Source of the DNA: Hydractinia symbiolongicarpus
Taxonomy: Eukaryota; Cnidaria; Hydrozoa; Anthoathecata; Hydractiniidae
Direction of reading: 5' to 3'
NCBI RefSeq assembly: GCF_029227915.1
Contig: NC_079875.1
Location: 32,247,501-32,307,500 of the forward strand
DNA length: 60,000 nt
The notes below the pieces were generated by a model. The model saw nothing but the letters and a program-made list of their open reading frames with translations. It searched no databases and had not been told where the DNA came from. Positions 34,946 to 46,319 of this stretch are shown here, piece by piece (the stretch's first letter is position 1; every line of letters starts with the position of its first letter). The position numbers were made by a program, and so were the translations under genes.

Positions 34946-37900
34946 ATGTCTAACCCAGAGAGTAATAACAGTAACAACTCTGTACGTGGTTTTAGGATTT
35001 TTAATAATGCAGACAGGTTTGTGTTGCAACGCCCTGAAAATAACCAAAGGTTAGTAGGTCTCATTATGGGCCACATATCAGATATGCTACATCAGGAAAA
35101 TACCACGTGCATCAATTATTGATGATGTGTCCTTAGCTAGACGTAGACTTGCACAACGTGTTGCGTCTTTGCGTTGTACTGAAACTGTTGACCATGCCAA
35201 CGGCAGGCGTCATAATGATGCTGTAAGGCAGGCAGCAGTTCTTAATGCTAAAAGTATTGAGCAAGCTGCCAATAGGCGTACTCAAAATGCTGAAAGGCAA
35301 GCTGCTGCACGTTCTTTAGAAAATACTGATGACGCTGCCAATAGACGTGCTCGGGATGCTGACAGGCAAGCTGCTGCACGTCGTTTAGAAAATACTGATC
35401 ATGCTGCTAATAGACGTGTTCAAAATGCTGAAAGGCAAGCTGCTGCAAGTCAGTTAGAAAATCCTGATCAGGCTGCCAATAGACGTGCTCGAGATGCTGA
35501 CAGACCAAGATCCTGCACGTCGTTTAGAAAACCCTGATCAGGCTGCCAATAGACGTGCTCGAGATGCTACAAGGTAAGTTATTGCTCGACAAAGGCAAAA
35601 GTTGCAAATAGAAGACAAGCAAATGCACAACGAAATGTTGCAGTTCGTGCTCGCAGAAATGCCCCATACTATGATGTTGCACGTCAACATGTATTGCCTA
35701 ATGTGTATTATTTAGGTGTTATGGACAAAAATTGTGAGTATTGTCAAGCTGTAAAGTTTGAAAATGAAGAGTGTTTCAAATGCTGTCATAACGGCAAAGT
35801 TGCACTTGATAATTTGTCTCCTTACCCTGAGCAACTAAGGCAACTGTTAATAAATAGTTATACTGCTCAGGCAAATTTTCAAGCCAATATACGTAAGTAT
35901 AATAGTGCAGTTTCGTTTGCTTCGTTTGGAGCAAATCTTCGGCCTCCCCCTGGCCGTGGACCACCATGCTTTCGTATCTGTGGTCAAATATGGCATCGTG
36001 TTGGGGATCTTCACCCTCCTGAGGGCCAAACTGCTGTTTTTAACCAACTTTATATTTATGAAGCAGGTAGAGCACTCAATGAAAGAATGGCACGTCCTGA
36101 AAATAATGGCTGTAGAGAAGATGTGATGCAAATTGTTCAAGATGTAATGAACAGTGTTAGCCCTTTTGCTGCTGCATACAGGTACATGGCTGAAGTGGAA
36201 GCTGATGAAATAGCTCGGGCAGCTGCTGAAAACCGTGCCCCATCAGAAGTACGCATGTGCATGAAAGTTGGCAGTGATCGAAGGTGATACAACTTGCCAC
36301 ATCATGACGAAGTAGCCGCAGTTTTTGTTGGCCGAGATGGAGCTCCTCCTGGAAACAGGGATATTGTTATCTACCCACGTGGAGGCAATTTGCAAAATAT
36401 TTCTACGTTATCTGCAAATTTGGAGCAAATGATTTATCCTCTATTTTTTCCAAGGGGTGAACCAGGTTGGTATTATGGGATACCCCATGTTGCCGAACGT
36501 GCAACCCGTACTCGAAATACTACTACAATGTTGCAGTATTATACTTACCGTTTAGCTGTTCGGGGAAATTTTAGCCCAATCCATTATGGTAAGAAATTAT
36601 TTCAACAGTATTGTGTTGATTCTTATGTTAAAGTTGAGGGTAACAACTTAAATTACATTCGTGCGAATCAAACAAACCTGCGTGTTTACAGTTATGAAGG
36701 TTTAGCTGACCACTTGAATGCACGAGCTGAAGAGAGAGGTCTTCAACCAGGACGTATTGTTGTCCTTCCTTCAAGTTTTCAAGGAAGTCCACGTGCCATG
36801 AATCAAAACTATCAAGATGCTATGGCTGTTATTGGTAAATTTGGAAAACCAGTTTTTTTTCTGACTTTTACCTGAAATTCCTAATCAACAGGAACAACCT
36901 GAGCTGTTTGAAATTATTCGGTCGTGTATGATTCATGGACCATGTGGCTATCTGAATCCTAATTCCAGGTGTATGGAGGATGGTGTTTGCGCAAAAAATT
37001 TTCAAAACATTTTTAGCATCCACCGTTAAAGAAGTTGATGGATATCCATTGCATAGACGTCGTGACAATGGAATTCGTATCAACGTCAATAACATTGATG
37101 TTGATAATCGCTGGGTTGTTCCCTACAACCCATGGCTCTCCAAGAAATACAACGTATATAAAAACTTGGAGGCTTGCACGTCTGTTAAATCTGTTAAATA
37201 CCTTTATAAATATATTTATAAGTTTCATGATTGTGCCAACATTGAGATCAATGAACGTATTGATCACGACGAGGTACAGACATTTTTGGACGCTATGTAT
37301 GTCAGTGCGCCAGAAGCAGTATGGCGTATCTTTGAATTTAAAATGCACCAGCAATCTCATGTTGTCCATAGACTGCCAGTGCACTTGCCTAATATTCATA
37401 TTGTTTATCTTCAGCCAGACTAGGTTGAAGAAGCTGTGAACAGATCTGCAAATCAAGCCACTAAATTAACAGCTTGGTTTGTGCTAAATAGAGAGAATCA
37501 CAATGCTCGCCAATATTTGTATCCAAACATTCCTCTTCATTTCGTTTTCAATAACGACAGGAACGTTTGGACACCAAAACGAAACTTTAACCTTAAAATT
37601 GTCTCTAGAATGTATAGTGTGAGTCCTCGCGCAGGTGAGCTTTTTTATTTACGTATGCTATTATTGCATACGTATGGTGCAACATCTTATGAAGATTTAA
37701 GAACTATGGATGGTAATGTCGCTGAGACATTTCGTGAAACCTGTTTATTGCGTAGACTCCTGCAAGATGATACCGAATGGAACAATACTTTGCAGGAGGC
37801 TGTCAACTTTCAGATGCCTCGGCAATTAAAACAATTGTTTGCAATAATACTTATCCACTCTGAACCTTCTGATCCTTTTACTTTGTGGATAAGGTACAAG

Positions 37901-39373
37901 GGTTCTATGTGTGAGGATTATCTTCGCCAAATGAACGAGGATCAAGCTGAGTACAGGGTGCTTCAAGATATTCATTCTGTACTGAGACAATTTGGTAAAT
38001 CTCCTACTGATTTTAGTCTTCCAAGTTTAGATGAAATACCTCCAGCTGAAAACATTGACATAGCTATGGAGGCTGAAAGAGCTTCTCAACTAAGGGCTCA
38101 ACTTACTGAAGAACAGACAGCACTAGCTGATGCAGTTATAGAAGCGGTTGTAAATGTTGCTAACAATGCGGTCCAAAATAACCGATTGTTTTATTTAGAA
38201 GGTGCTGGTGGCAGCGGTAAAACCTTTACTTATAATTACCTTATTTCTGAACTTTTAGGTAGAGGTTTTCAAGTTGGAACTGCTGCATTTACTGGTATAG
38301 CAGCAACTCTTTTGAAAAAGGGTACCACCATACATAAACTGTTTCGGTTACCAGTTCCTATTTTAGAGTACATGCAGCATAACTCCAGTGTCTCCTTATG
38401 CTGCAGAGCTACGACAAAAAAATCTCTTTTTACTCGATAAATCTTCCATGCTTCCTAAGCATGCTTTTCATGCAAAAGATCGTCTTCTTAAAGACATTTG
38501 CAACAGCGAACTTGTGCTTAAGAAGTTCTCCACTATGGCATTTGGTAAAAGAATTTAGATTAACACGCAACATGAGAACGAGGCCAAGAGAACAAGAATT
38601 TGCTGCATGGCTTCTGCAACTTGGGAAAGGTGTTTTACCTGTTCAGGAACAACCACCATTCCAGGGTGCAATTGAGGTGCCACCCAATTGTGTGTTACAA
38701 CAAAATGAATGTATTGTTGATATTTTGTTTAGGGATTTTCACCCAGAAAATATGGCATCATCTGTAATACTAACACCTACAAATGATGATTCACTTCTCA
38801 TTAATGATCAGGTGTTGGCGTTATTGCCAGGTGAAGAAAAAATTTATTTCAGTGCAGATGATATTGTTTGTGATGATGAGGAGGAATGGAATCAATATCC
38901 GGTGGAATTTTTAAATAGTATCACACCCTCAGGTATGCCTCCTCATTGTCTTAAATTAAAATCTGGTGCTATTGTTATGTTATTAAGAAACATAAACATA
39001 AATAAAGGTTTATGTAATGGCACTCGCCTAATTGTAAGACATCTTCACGACAACTGTGTCGATGCTGAAGTACTTACTGGGAATGCCATTGGTGATAGAG
39101 TACTTATTCCAAGGCTGCAACTTGCACCTTCGGATACAGCCACTAAGGCTCTCTTATGCTATGACAATAAACAAGGCACAAGGTCAAACTTTTGAAAAGG
39201 TTGGTATATTGTTGCGCAGGCCATGTTTTTCTCATGGCCAGTTATACGTTGCTTTTTCTAGAGCAAGAGCATTTAAAGATGTTAAAGTTAGCATTGTCCC
39301 AACCTTCAAACAAGGATGCATTGATGGGAAATGGTATACTCCAAATGTGGTTTATAGCCAAATTCTGAATTGA
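34946..39373 (+). pseudogene. Helitron Rep/helicase pseudogene (copy 2)
   Basis: It starts at ATG 34946 (MSNPESNNSNNSVRGF). A 23-residue repeat region follows, then a CxxC zinc block (CEYCQAVKFENEECFKCC), a PPCFRICGQIWHRVGDL block and Helitron_like_N (LQYYTYRLAVRGNF; FQQYCVDSYVKVEG). The nuclease part stops at FFLTFT (36873) and resumes at EIPNQQEQPELFEIIRSCMI, so the HUH and tyrosine region is deleted. The Pif1-type helicase keeps its P-loop (EGAGGSGKTFTYNY) and the motif V-VI end (MTINKAQGQTF; YVAFSRARAF). Motif II reads LDKSSMLP instead of DE, and motif III is deleted near 38540. Frameshifts lie near 35108, 35510, 36290, 36875, 37420, 38440 and 39190. Confidence 0.9.
35230..35560 (+). repeat. 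69-bp coding repeat, about 4.5 copies
   Basis: Copies encode a 23-residue unit of the form AERQAAARSLENTDDAANRR plus ARD, rich in Ala, Arg, Asn and Asp and probably helical. An inserted stretch in the last copy (near 35505) shifts the frame. It forms the N-terminal region of the Helitron protein. Confidence 0.8.
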
Positions 39374-40186
39374 GAATATTTTTCTTCCCATTTGGATCAG
39401 AGCATGTATATATTACATTTTTTCAGCACACTTTTATCGTCTATATGTCCACATGTTATGTACAACCTTGCTGACGTGGACGTTATAGGTGTGTCGTGCT
39501 ATTGTACACTATATGTGCGTCTGTCAGTCCTACTGTACAGGGACAGGAGAACAGATGTATTAGTGGTTTTTAATTACAATGACATGTCAATGCAGTATAA
39601 ACATTCTTTTGAAGTGTCATTTACTTGGCCATATGTTGCTCCTTTAATTACGATATACTTTTTTAAAAGAAATGATGTTTGGCATGTTTTTAGTATTTAA
39701 TAATTTTTTAAAATTTTATTGAAAAAAATATCTAATCCTGTAATTTTTAGCCCCTGTTATCCATAAAATTAATTCCCGCCAATTCTACATAATTTTCTCT
39801 TTTCAATAATTTAGTCTTCTTTAAGTTATTTAGTGACTTAAAATGTGATTTTTATGCGTTTTTATGCATTGTAAACACGAAGCTTATACTCTTCTGATAC
39901 AATGTTGGCAATATTGTATTTTTTATAAATATTTTAATATTTAACGTTTTATTTTTGACTTGGAACTTTATAATTAATTTTTTTTGCCTTGACTAAATAG
40001 ATTGAGGAGTTTTACCAAGTTTTCATATTTTTACTTTTCAGTTTTGTGATTGCAAGTATTTCTTCTTCAGTTTACTAATTTTTTTTGCTATATTATCTAT
40101 TTATGCTTTTCTAACACTTGCGTTTTTTTATTTTTAGGTGAAGCAAAAAGTCCCATGGCTTGCCTTCCCGTGGCGTGCTTCGTTAC

Positions 40187-40220
40187 GTGAATTATTTCTA
40201 TCCTAAAAGAAATAATTCAC
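40187..40220 (+). other. Hairpin at proposed Helitron 3' end
   Basis: GTGAATTATTTCT (40187-40199) pairs perfectly with AGAAATAATTCAC (40208-40220) across an 8-nt loop, and AAACTAA follows. Helitron 3' ends have a short hairpin a few bases before CTRR. This stem is longer than usual. Confidence 0.6.
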
Positions 40221-40458
40221 AAACTAAAAGTCAAACCAGTGGCATGTTAAAGTGATTTAACCGTCAGTTACAAGCTAAAAAATAGTCTAAAATACAAACT
40301 ACATTTCTGTTGTACAAAGTATGGTGCTAGTAACTTAGTAAGAAGATACCTAGAAAAAACTTGCATTGTCATTACTCTTAAAAGTAAACTTATACGTACA
40401 ATTATCAAATTAGGTATTATAATTTCACAATATTTTTATTTTTCTAGGGAGAAAATTT

Positions 40459-42331
40459 TTGTGGGGACTGAATTTCCTGTATGCAATCTGCGAAATTTCT
40501 TTTTTAGGTCGATATGATTTACACAAGTATTGTCTTTATTGTGATCAGTGCAGTACTGTTATTGATCTATTTACTGTTGATGTACTGTTAAAATCTGGGT
40601 ACTGGCCTGGTACTGTTAAATCAATTAATTACTTGATAAATCATTCTTTCTATTCTGATCAATTCATTGCCCACAATGACAGTGTTTTCAGATATTTAAA
40701 TGGTATTTATGGGGACGGAATGCACATAAAAAAAGTATATTTTTTCTAATTTTTTTTGGTGCAGTCACGACTTTATTATTATGTACACTTTTTTGCTTTA
40801 ATGTTGTCTTTTGTTTGGTGTGTAGGTGTCAGTTGATAATAAATGTGGAGGCATATGGTCAGCGGCAAAAAATGTGAAACGAAAGATGAAATGTTTAGAT
40901 GAGACTGGTCTTGAAGTTGTCACCTGCCGTCACCGTATAGCACAAAAAGCAGTTAACATGTTCCAAGGAGAGTTATTTGGATACCCTTTGTTTTGCTGAT
41001 GTCATGTGTAAATTATGGAACTTTTCAACACGGTTGGGAACCTTCATTGGGAAATAGCATTAAGCCAGCATTATCTGTTATGCATGCAAAGGGTCATGCC
41101 TTTGACTGTCAGGTACATATTAATGAATCATTTTTTTGTTATAGGAGCTGTTGTCATTATTGGTTTGTGGGTTTCTAATTTTGTTTTTTATTTGTGTATG
41201 GGTTATTTATGTTTAACTTTGTAGGTATTATGGAGTGGAGAATGGATTGATGGAACTGGCAAGGCAACTGGAGAAGAGACAGAACAGTTATTTAGTCATT
41301 TGTCACGGTGTGGTTCTACAACAAAACATCAAGCTCCAGAAAGTATGATTTTTAAAGATTTAATTGTCCTACTACTCAAAATTTAGAAATATAGAACTTT
41401 ATTCTTTTGAAGCAATACTGTATGGTATTTTTTCTTATAGATAGGGAGGAAACAATAACTGAAATGGTGTTTGGATGGAATAAGAGAAAAATTATTAAAT
41501 TGAGTGAAGAATTAAAACGGCGATAACTGAAGGTAAATATAAAACAATATAGTTCATTGGACATTGAAAATTAAAACTGCGACACAGTCCAGTAACAATT
41601 TAAGTCAAAAGTCAAGAATAACGAATACAGTTACTGTAGGTGCAAATTGGGTATCTGAAATAAAGAATAATGCACAAGGTACTGTGATCACTACTGAATG
41701 AAATAGTTTGCTTGTGGCCACCAAATAGGATACATTTTCTAATGGCTGACATTTGTTATAATTCAGGTATAAAATTGACAAGAGCACGAAAACATCTCAA
41801 CAATGCAGAGAAGGCACTGTTGCTTTCCTTAAGTATGAATGAATCTGGTTGTTCGACAAATCTCCATCATTAACACTACCCCATGCAAGTCAAGCACGCT
41901 TCCTATTACCGTTTACTTGAGTTTGACATCAAGGATAAACAAAATGAATTGAACCGACTTGTATCTTTGGGTGTGACTGAGTTAGCTATGGGCGAATCCT
42001 ACAATAATTTACTTGTTGATGTATGGAAACCTCTATTGCAACAAGAAATTGAAAAACTTTTTATGGAAAAAGTCGTGTGGGGTGTGAATATAAAGATAAC
42101 TGCAGGTAAGAACTCACTTCTTTTTTTCTTCAATAATCCACATATAATATGCAAAGAGAAACAGTTTGGTCATTATCGGCTATATGTTATTTAGATACCA
42201 GCAAACGTCGTCATATTATGCGTGGAAAACAGTCTACTGTGAATAAGAAGATAAAGAACGTTATTGATGAATATTGCTTGCTTTATGGGGAAACATATGA
42301 GTCTATATTCGGTCAGTGTGAAAAAGGGTGA
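40459..42331 (+). pseudogene. KDZ-superfamily transposase remnant, spliced
   Basis: Ordered blocks match a Kyakuja-Dileera-Zisupton transposase. They are CLYCDQCSTVIDLFTVDVLL and LKSGYWPGT (40459-40746), VSVDNKCGGIWSAAKNVKRK with CRHRIAQKAVNMFQGELFGY (from 40826), SIKPALSVMHAKGHAFDCQ (to about 41114), LWSGEWIDGTGKATGEETEQ with LSRCGSTTKHQAPE (41225-41341), and NREETITEMVFGWNKRKIIK (to about 41525). The C-terminal part has RARKHLNNAEKALLLSLSMN and RRHIMRGKQSTVNKKIKNVI. GT-AG-like borders separate several blocks (for example TTGTAG before 41225 and GTATGA after it), so part of the fragmentation is intronic. A frameshift near 40998 and the missing N-terminus indicate decay. Confidence 0.75.
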
Positions 42332-42488
42332 TTTCCCATGGCATAACACAAATATTCACATCCAAGTTGGACTTTGTAACTATTGAGGCGATTGTGTTTT
42401 TAAGATAAAATTACGTTAGTCTTTGATATTGATATATCTAAGTAAACATAACCATTCTACTTTTGTCACTCATTGATAGGGCATTAAT

Positions 42489-42955
42489 TATTTTTTATCG
42501 TTTACTTATTAGGGGAGAATACTATTACGTTGTACAACGTCGGCGGCGTATCATATTTCTTTTTATCGTTTACTTATTAGGGGGGAACACTTTTACGTTG
42601 TATCACGTCGGCGTATCATATTTCATTTTATCGTTTACTTATTAGGGGGGAACACTACTACGTTGTACAACGTAGGCGGCGTATCATATTTCTTTTTATC
42701 GTTTACTTATTAGGGGGGAACACTATTACGTTGCAACACGTCGGCGTATCATATTTCTTTTTATCGTTTACTTATTAGGGGGGGAACACTATTACGTTGC
42801 AACACGTCGGCGTATCATATTTCTTTTTATCGTTTACTTATTAGGGGGGGGGGGGACACTATTACATTGTAACACGTCTGCGTATCATATTTCTTTCTAT
42901 CGTTCAGTTAATAGGGGCGACCTTCATTGACCAGTATCACGTCAGCGGCGTAAAT
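42489..42955 (+). repeat. Minisatellite, 65-69 bp unit, about 7 copies
   Basis: TATCGTTTACTTATTAGG recurs at about 42496, 42564, 42629, 42697, 42762, 42828 and 42897. G-runs (up to 11 G), CACTATTACGTTG and ACACGTCGGCGTATCATATT follow in each unit. Units alternate between 65 and 68 bp according to presence of an extra GCG triplet, implying a higher-order dimer. Confidence 0.9.
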
Positions 42956-43575
42956 TTTATACTTAGGAACTTGATTAAGTCGGGTTAACATCAAGACTAT
43001 AAATGCTGAGATGCTCGTTGTCCGTCTTATAGAGATTTCTGCTAAAACTGTATTTAGAGCTCGCATTTTGCATATCTAAAGATACTTTGGTTTTTTTATA
43101 CTTATTAGCTTGTTTCCCAAGCTAATTCCCCAGGATAAGAGAGCACAAAATTATTTAAAGTAAGTATAGTCCGTAATTGTAGCTTGCATCTTAAAAGATA
43201 ATGCAGTTATAAATAGAAAAGTTAAAAAGTGCACAAAATAAATATATATAAAAAAATTAAAAAAATCATGGGGTTTTATCTAGAGATTTTCATGGTAAAT
43301 CCGTCTTAGACAGAATTTGATCTTTTAGACACCAGAAGCTAAAAAAATAATTTTTTGAGGAAACTACATAGAATATATAAACCTTTAGAAGTTGCTAAAA
43401 TATAATTTTTTAAGGACACAGCACTCCGAGCAAACGTTTTGAGCAAAGTTATTTAAAAGTTCTGATAATATAGTCGGACTGTGTGTCCAATAAATCTGCT
43501 AAAACATATTGTAATAATAAAATAAAAAGGAGATATGTACAACAGATAATATATACAATACATGCATAAACATAA

Positions 43576-45854
43576 TTAATTGCAGTTGTCTAAAAGCAAC
43601 TGCTCAGCTTTCTTTGAAATCCAACAAACCCCTGCTTCGCTAACGACGTGTATAACGAAGAACTGCTTGAAATTCTTACTTACACGAACAAGGTTGTTCC
43701 ACACAATTTTGCAACTGTCTCCCATACTGTATAACCTGGTGGCATTTTTGTTAAACCAGACGCCCTTTATTTTCCTGTTTGATAGCGAAACAACTCGCAA
43801 TAGCCAAAAAATTTCATCATGGCCTGGTTCAGCATAAGCAGCAAGAACGCAACCAATTGATTTCGATTTCGGTAATACTAAATCGAATAATATATTAACA
43901 AATATATTAGCAACAGATTTTTAACTTTACACATGGTCTTTAAAAATTCAGAATTTAACTTACAAGATGCTCCATCAACAAAATTACCATCAAAATAATT
44001 TTTCTCCACAACAGAAACAACATTACTTTCTTAAAATATTATCATTGTTGTTAGAACACATTTGAAACAGTAATTGTTTAAAGCTATTAAGAAAATGGTG
44101 AGTAAAAAAAAGCAGAAATAAAGTTAATCAAAACTACCACTATGAAATTACCTGTTATATTGGCTTCTTTAATGCCCTGACCTACAAGTAACAAACAATT
44201 GAGATACAAAGCACAGTTCAATGACTGAATTTCAGAATATTCTTAAATCATATTTCGCAGAAAAGGAACAAAAAAGAAAAAGTTAAGTACACAAAAAAGG
44301 TGGTAAAAGTCACAGTTTTTTTAAACTGCAAAAGATGTATGTTACTTTTAAAAGAATATCAGAAATCAAGTGTGATTTTACTTACCAGTTGTTGTAATAG
44401 TTGCCACTTCATTGGCCCTGTTAATCATACCATCACTTCCTAAAAATGTCATTAATTGAAATAATAATTAACCAAAAAAGCCAAAAATCATCTCTTTGCA
44501 CATATACATACATTTCAATCTAATAACACACCTGAACTACTTTTCAACCCATTATCCATGTGCTCTACTATCATATCTACAAGCAAAAATGTTTTGTAAT
44601 CACAACTTCAATTCAATAGAAAATTTGACATGTTACATCCAATGTTACTACTTAACATAAAAAAATAGATGTAAACCTGTGTATTCTGATTCTGCTTTTT
44701 CAGGGTCTGGTTCAATAGATTTTTCATTATCTACAAAAAATACAAAGCTTGTGAAAATCAAAGAAAACTTAGCAAGTGTCATTTTTAAAACAACCAGTTC
44801 TTCTAAAAAGGTTTAGCACTGTACACACATACCAGTTTGCTTATTCGAGTTGCTTTTCAGAAACTCTAAATAAAAATAAAAACTTTTTGTTGAGATTTAC
44901 ATATATACTATATACATTCTCGAAATTATATCTACGGATCAACTGTAGATATTTGGTTGAGAAAAAATATACCTAGGAAACTCTCTTTTAGTAGCTTAAT
45001 CATTCGGTCATGTTTTCTTTTGTACCTACAAAATTTTCTGCAAAACCTGGAGTGGCAAAGCAATGAGTGGTAATATTCAAGTTTTTTCTTTTAACATAGA
45101 ACACGTATGCATGAACGTCATGTTTCTGATGTAGACCTAACAACTAAAGTAGACAAACATTAAAAACTCATCACAAAAATTCAAAAATCTAAACACATTA
45201 CAATTGTTTTACATTAAACTACGCATTGATAAGTAAGGCATCAGCAACATACTCGACCATGAATTATATCTTTTTGCAGGGTAGCATTTGTACTTCCTGC
45301 TGGCACATAATCCTGGACAGTTTTTCGCTTCCTTGCTATTATTTCACCACACACTTTGCATTTTCTGCTGGCAATTTCTAAAAATCAAATGATAAAATAA
45401 CAATAATGACAATGACGGCTATCACCTGCTATGATGAAATCATTTTACTTTTTGAAAAGGTCATTTGGACTGGGAAAGGAAGCTAGCTAGCTAGCATAAA
45501 AAAATATAGCTAACTCTAGCTAGCTAGCTAGCTAGCTAGCTAGCTATACTAGCTACAGTTAAAAGCTATAGCTAGCTAGCTTCCTTTCCCAGTCCAAATG
45601 GGGCATGCATTACTTTGAAAACTATTTAACTAAGGCTGAGGGCTAGACCAGCTAACTAGCTAGCTTCTCAGACATCAATACGAAAATTCAAAAACACCAT
45701 GACAGACACTTGATACCAATAAAAATAATTAGACCTCTGATGCTAGAAGCATAAAAGAAGTATTTTGCTGTATCATGAATCAATTTATACCTTGTGGAAT
45801 CGCATCCTCGTATATTTGAGAATGTTTCTCATTATCAATATTGCTGTCAGCCAT
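43576..45854 (-). CDS. Ten-exon gene with symmetric micro-exons
   Basis: Minus-strand exons: 45791-45854 (ATG, MADSNIDNEKHSQIYED), 45253-45377, 45026-45143, 44833-44865, 44677-44730, 44532-44576, 44386-44439, 44152-44181, 43964-44029 and 43576-43877 (stop). The sum is 891 nt, 296 aa. All introns are GT-AG and every junction phase closes. Exon 2 has a CKVCGEIIARKRK zinc-ribbon-like pair. Exons 4-9 (33, 54, 45, 54, 30 and 66 nt) are all phase 1-1 and encode short acidic, Ser/Gly-rich peptides such as DNEKSIEPDPEKAESEYTG. The last exon encodes a compact domain (GCVLAAYAEPGHDEIFWLLR, GVWFNKNATRLYSMGDSC). The weakest junction is the exon 3 donor (GTACAA). The family was not recognised. Any single micro-exon can be skipped without a frameshift, which suggests combinatorial splicing. 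Confidence 0.75.
45462..45600. repeat. Inverted repeat with 30-bp perfect arms
   Basis: CATTTGGACTGGGAAAGGAA followed by GCTAGCTAGC (45462-45491) is repeated exactly in inverse at 45571-45600. The roughly 80-bp loop is mostly a TAGC microsatellite. It lies in intron 1 of the micro-exon gene. It may be a small MITE whose ends fuse into the microsatellite. Confidence 0.9.
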
Positions 45855-46082
45855 GCTGTTTTGAAAATATGATTCCTTTACGGGAAAGGGTCTGGCTACT
45901 AGATACACGATATATCGTCCTCATATAAATTATGATTATCATAATATCTTTTGCGCGAACATGTTGTCTCCTTTCATTGTTACTCGGGCTAGCTGTAGCA
46001 AACTTAACCCATTTTACTTAGTATGAAATAATAAATGCTAGCCTAACCCTAAATGTAGCAATAGGGTAGCTAAACTGCCAGC

Positions 46083-46316
46083 TTAAGAACAACATGAATC
46101 AACGTCGAAGTTGTTCTCTTTTGTAATCATTCGTTGGTGGTATTTCTGCATAAGAACTATCATATTCTTGCCCATGACTTTTTGTGCTATTGGCTCACTT
46201 TTCACAAATGACACCATGTAATCGTGTTTTACTATTCCCCGTGACGTATACCGAGATTTGGTAGTGATATATAACGGAATTAATTGTCTTTTAATATATT
46301 GCCACATCGTCCGCAA
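46083..46316 (-). CDS. Small unidentified open frame
   Basis: 77 codons from ATG, composition protein-like (YTSRGIVKHDYMVSFVKSEP, IDxCC-like end FDVDSCCS). It is upstream of and on the same strand as the micro-exon gene. It could be a separate small gene or an exon of a transposon. No splice partners were established. Confidence 0.25.
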   Translation of the reverse strand: MRTMWQYIKRQLIPLYITTKSRYTSRGIVKHDYMVSFVKSEPIAQKVMGKNMIVLMQKYHQRMITKENNFDVDSCCS

Positions 46317-46319
46317 TAA

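Larger units (their letters stand above)
33957..40227 (+). mobile_element. Helitron copy 2
   Basis: The 5' end is at 33957 (A|TCTATATTATC, where the flanking repeat array is interrupted) or at 33971 (TCTCTAAAATTCGG, which aligns better with other copies). It is followed by GTGTGTCTGT runs, AACAGGCAAAG and CCTTTGATGTCGCCGAAAA, shared with the copy at 19292. RepHel coding fills 34946-39373. The proposed 3' end is a 13-bp-stem hairpin (40187-40220) followed by AAACTAA, a CTRR form, at 40227. The next base is A rather than the usual T, and the expected repeat-array flank does not reappear there, so the 3' boundary is tentative. Confidence 0.65.

Noticed and set aside
39392-39700. 102-codon frame after the Helitron helicase
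   Set aside because: Lies between the RepHel stop and the proposed 3' hairpin, with no recognisable motif. Probably untranslated Helitron sequence.
42489-42955. CRISPR-like array
   Set aside because: Units are contiguous repeats without unique spacers, and the sequence is eukaryotic. It is a minisatellite.
44973-45025. Alternative exon reading YKRKHDRMIKLLKESFL
   Set aside because: The open stretch has a GTATAT-like donor, but including it forces a different upstream frame. The model using the donor at 45025 closes every phase, so I kept that, while noting this as a possible alternative exon.
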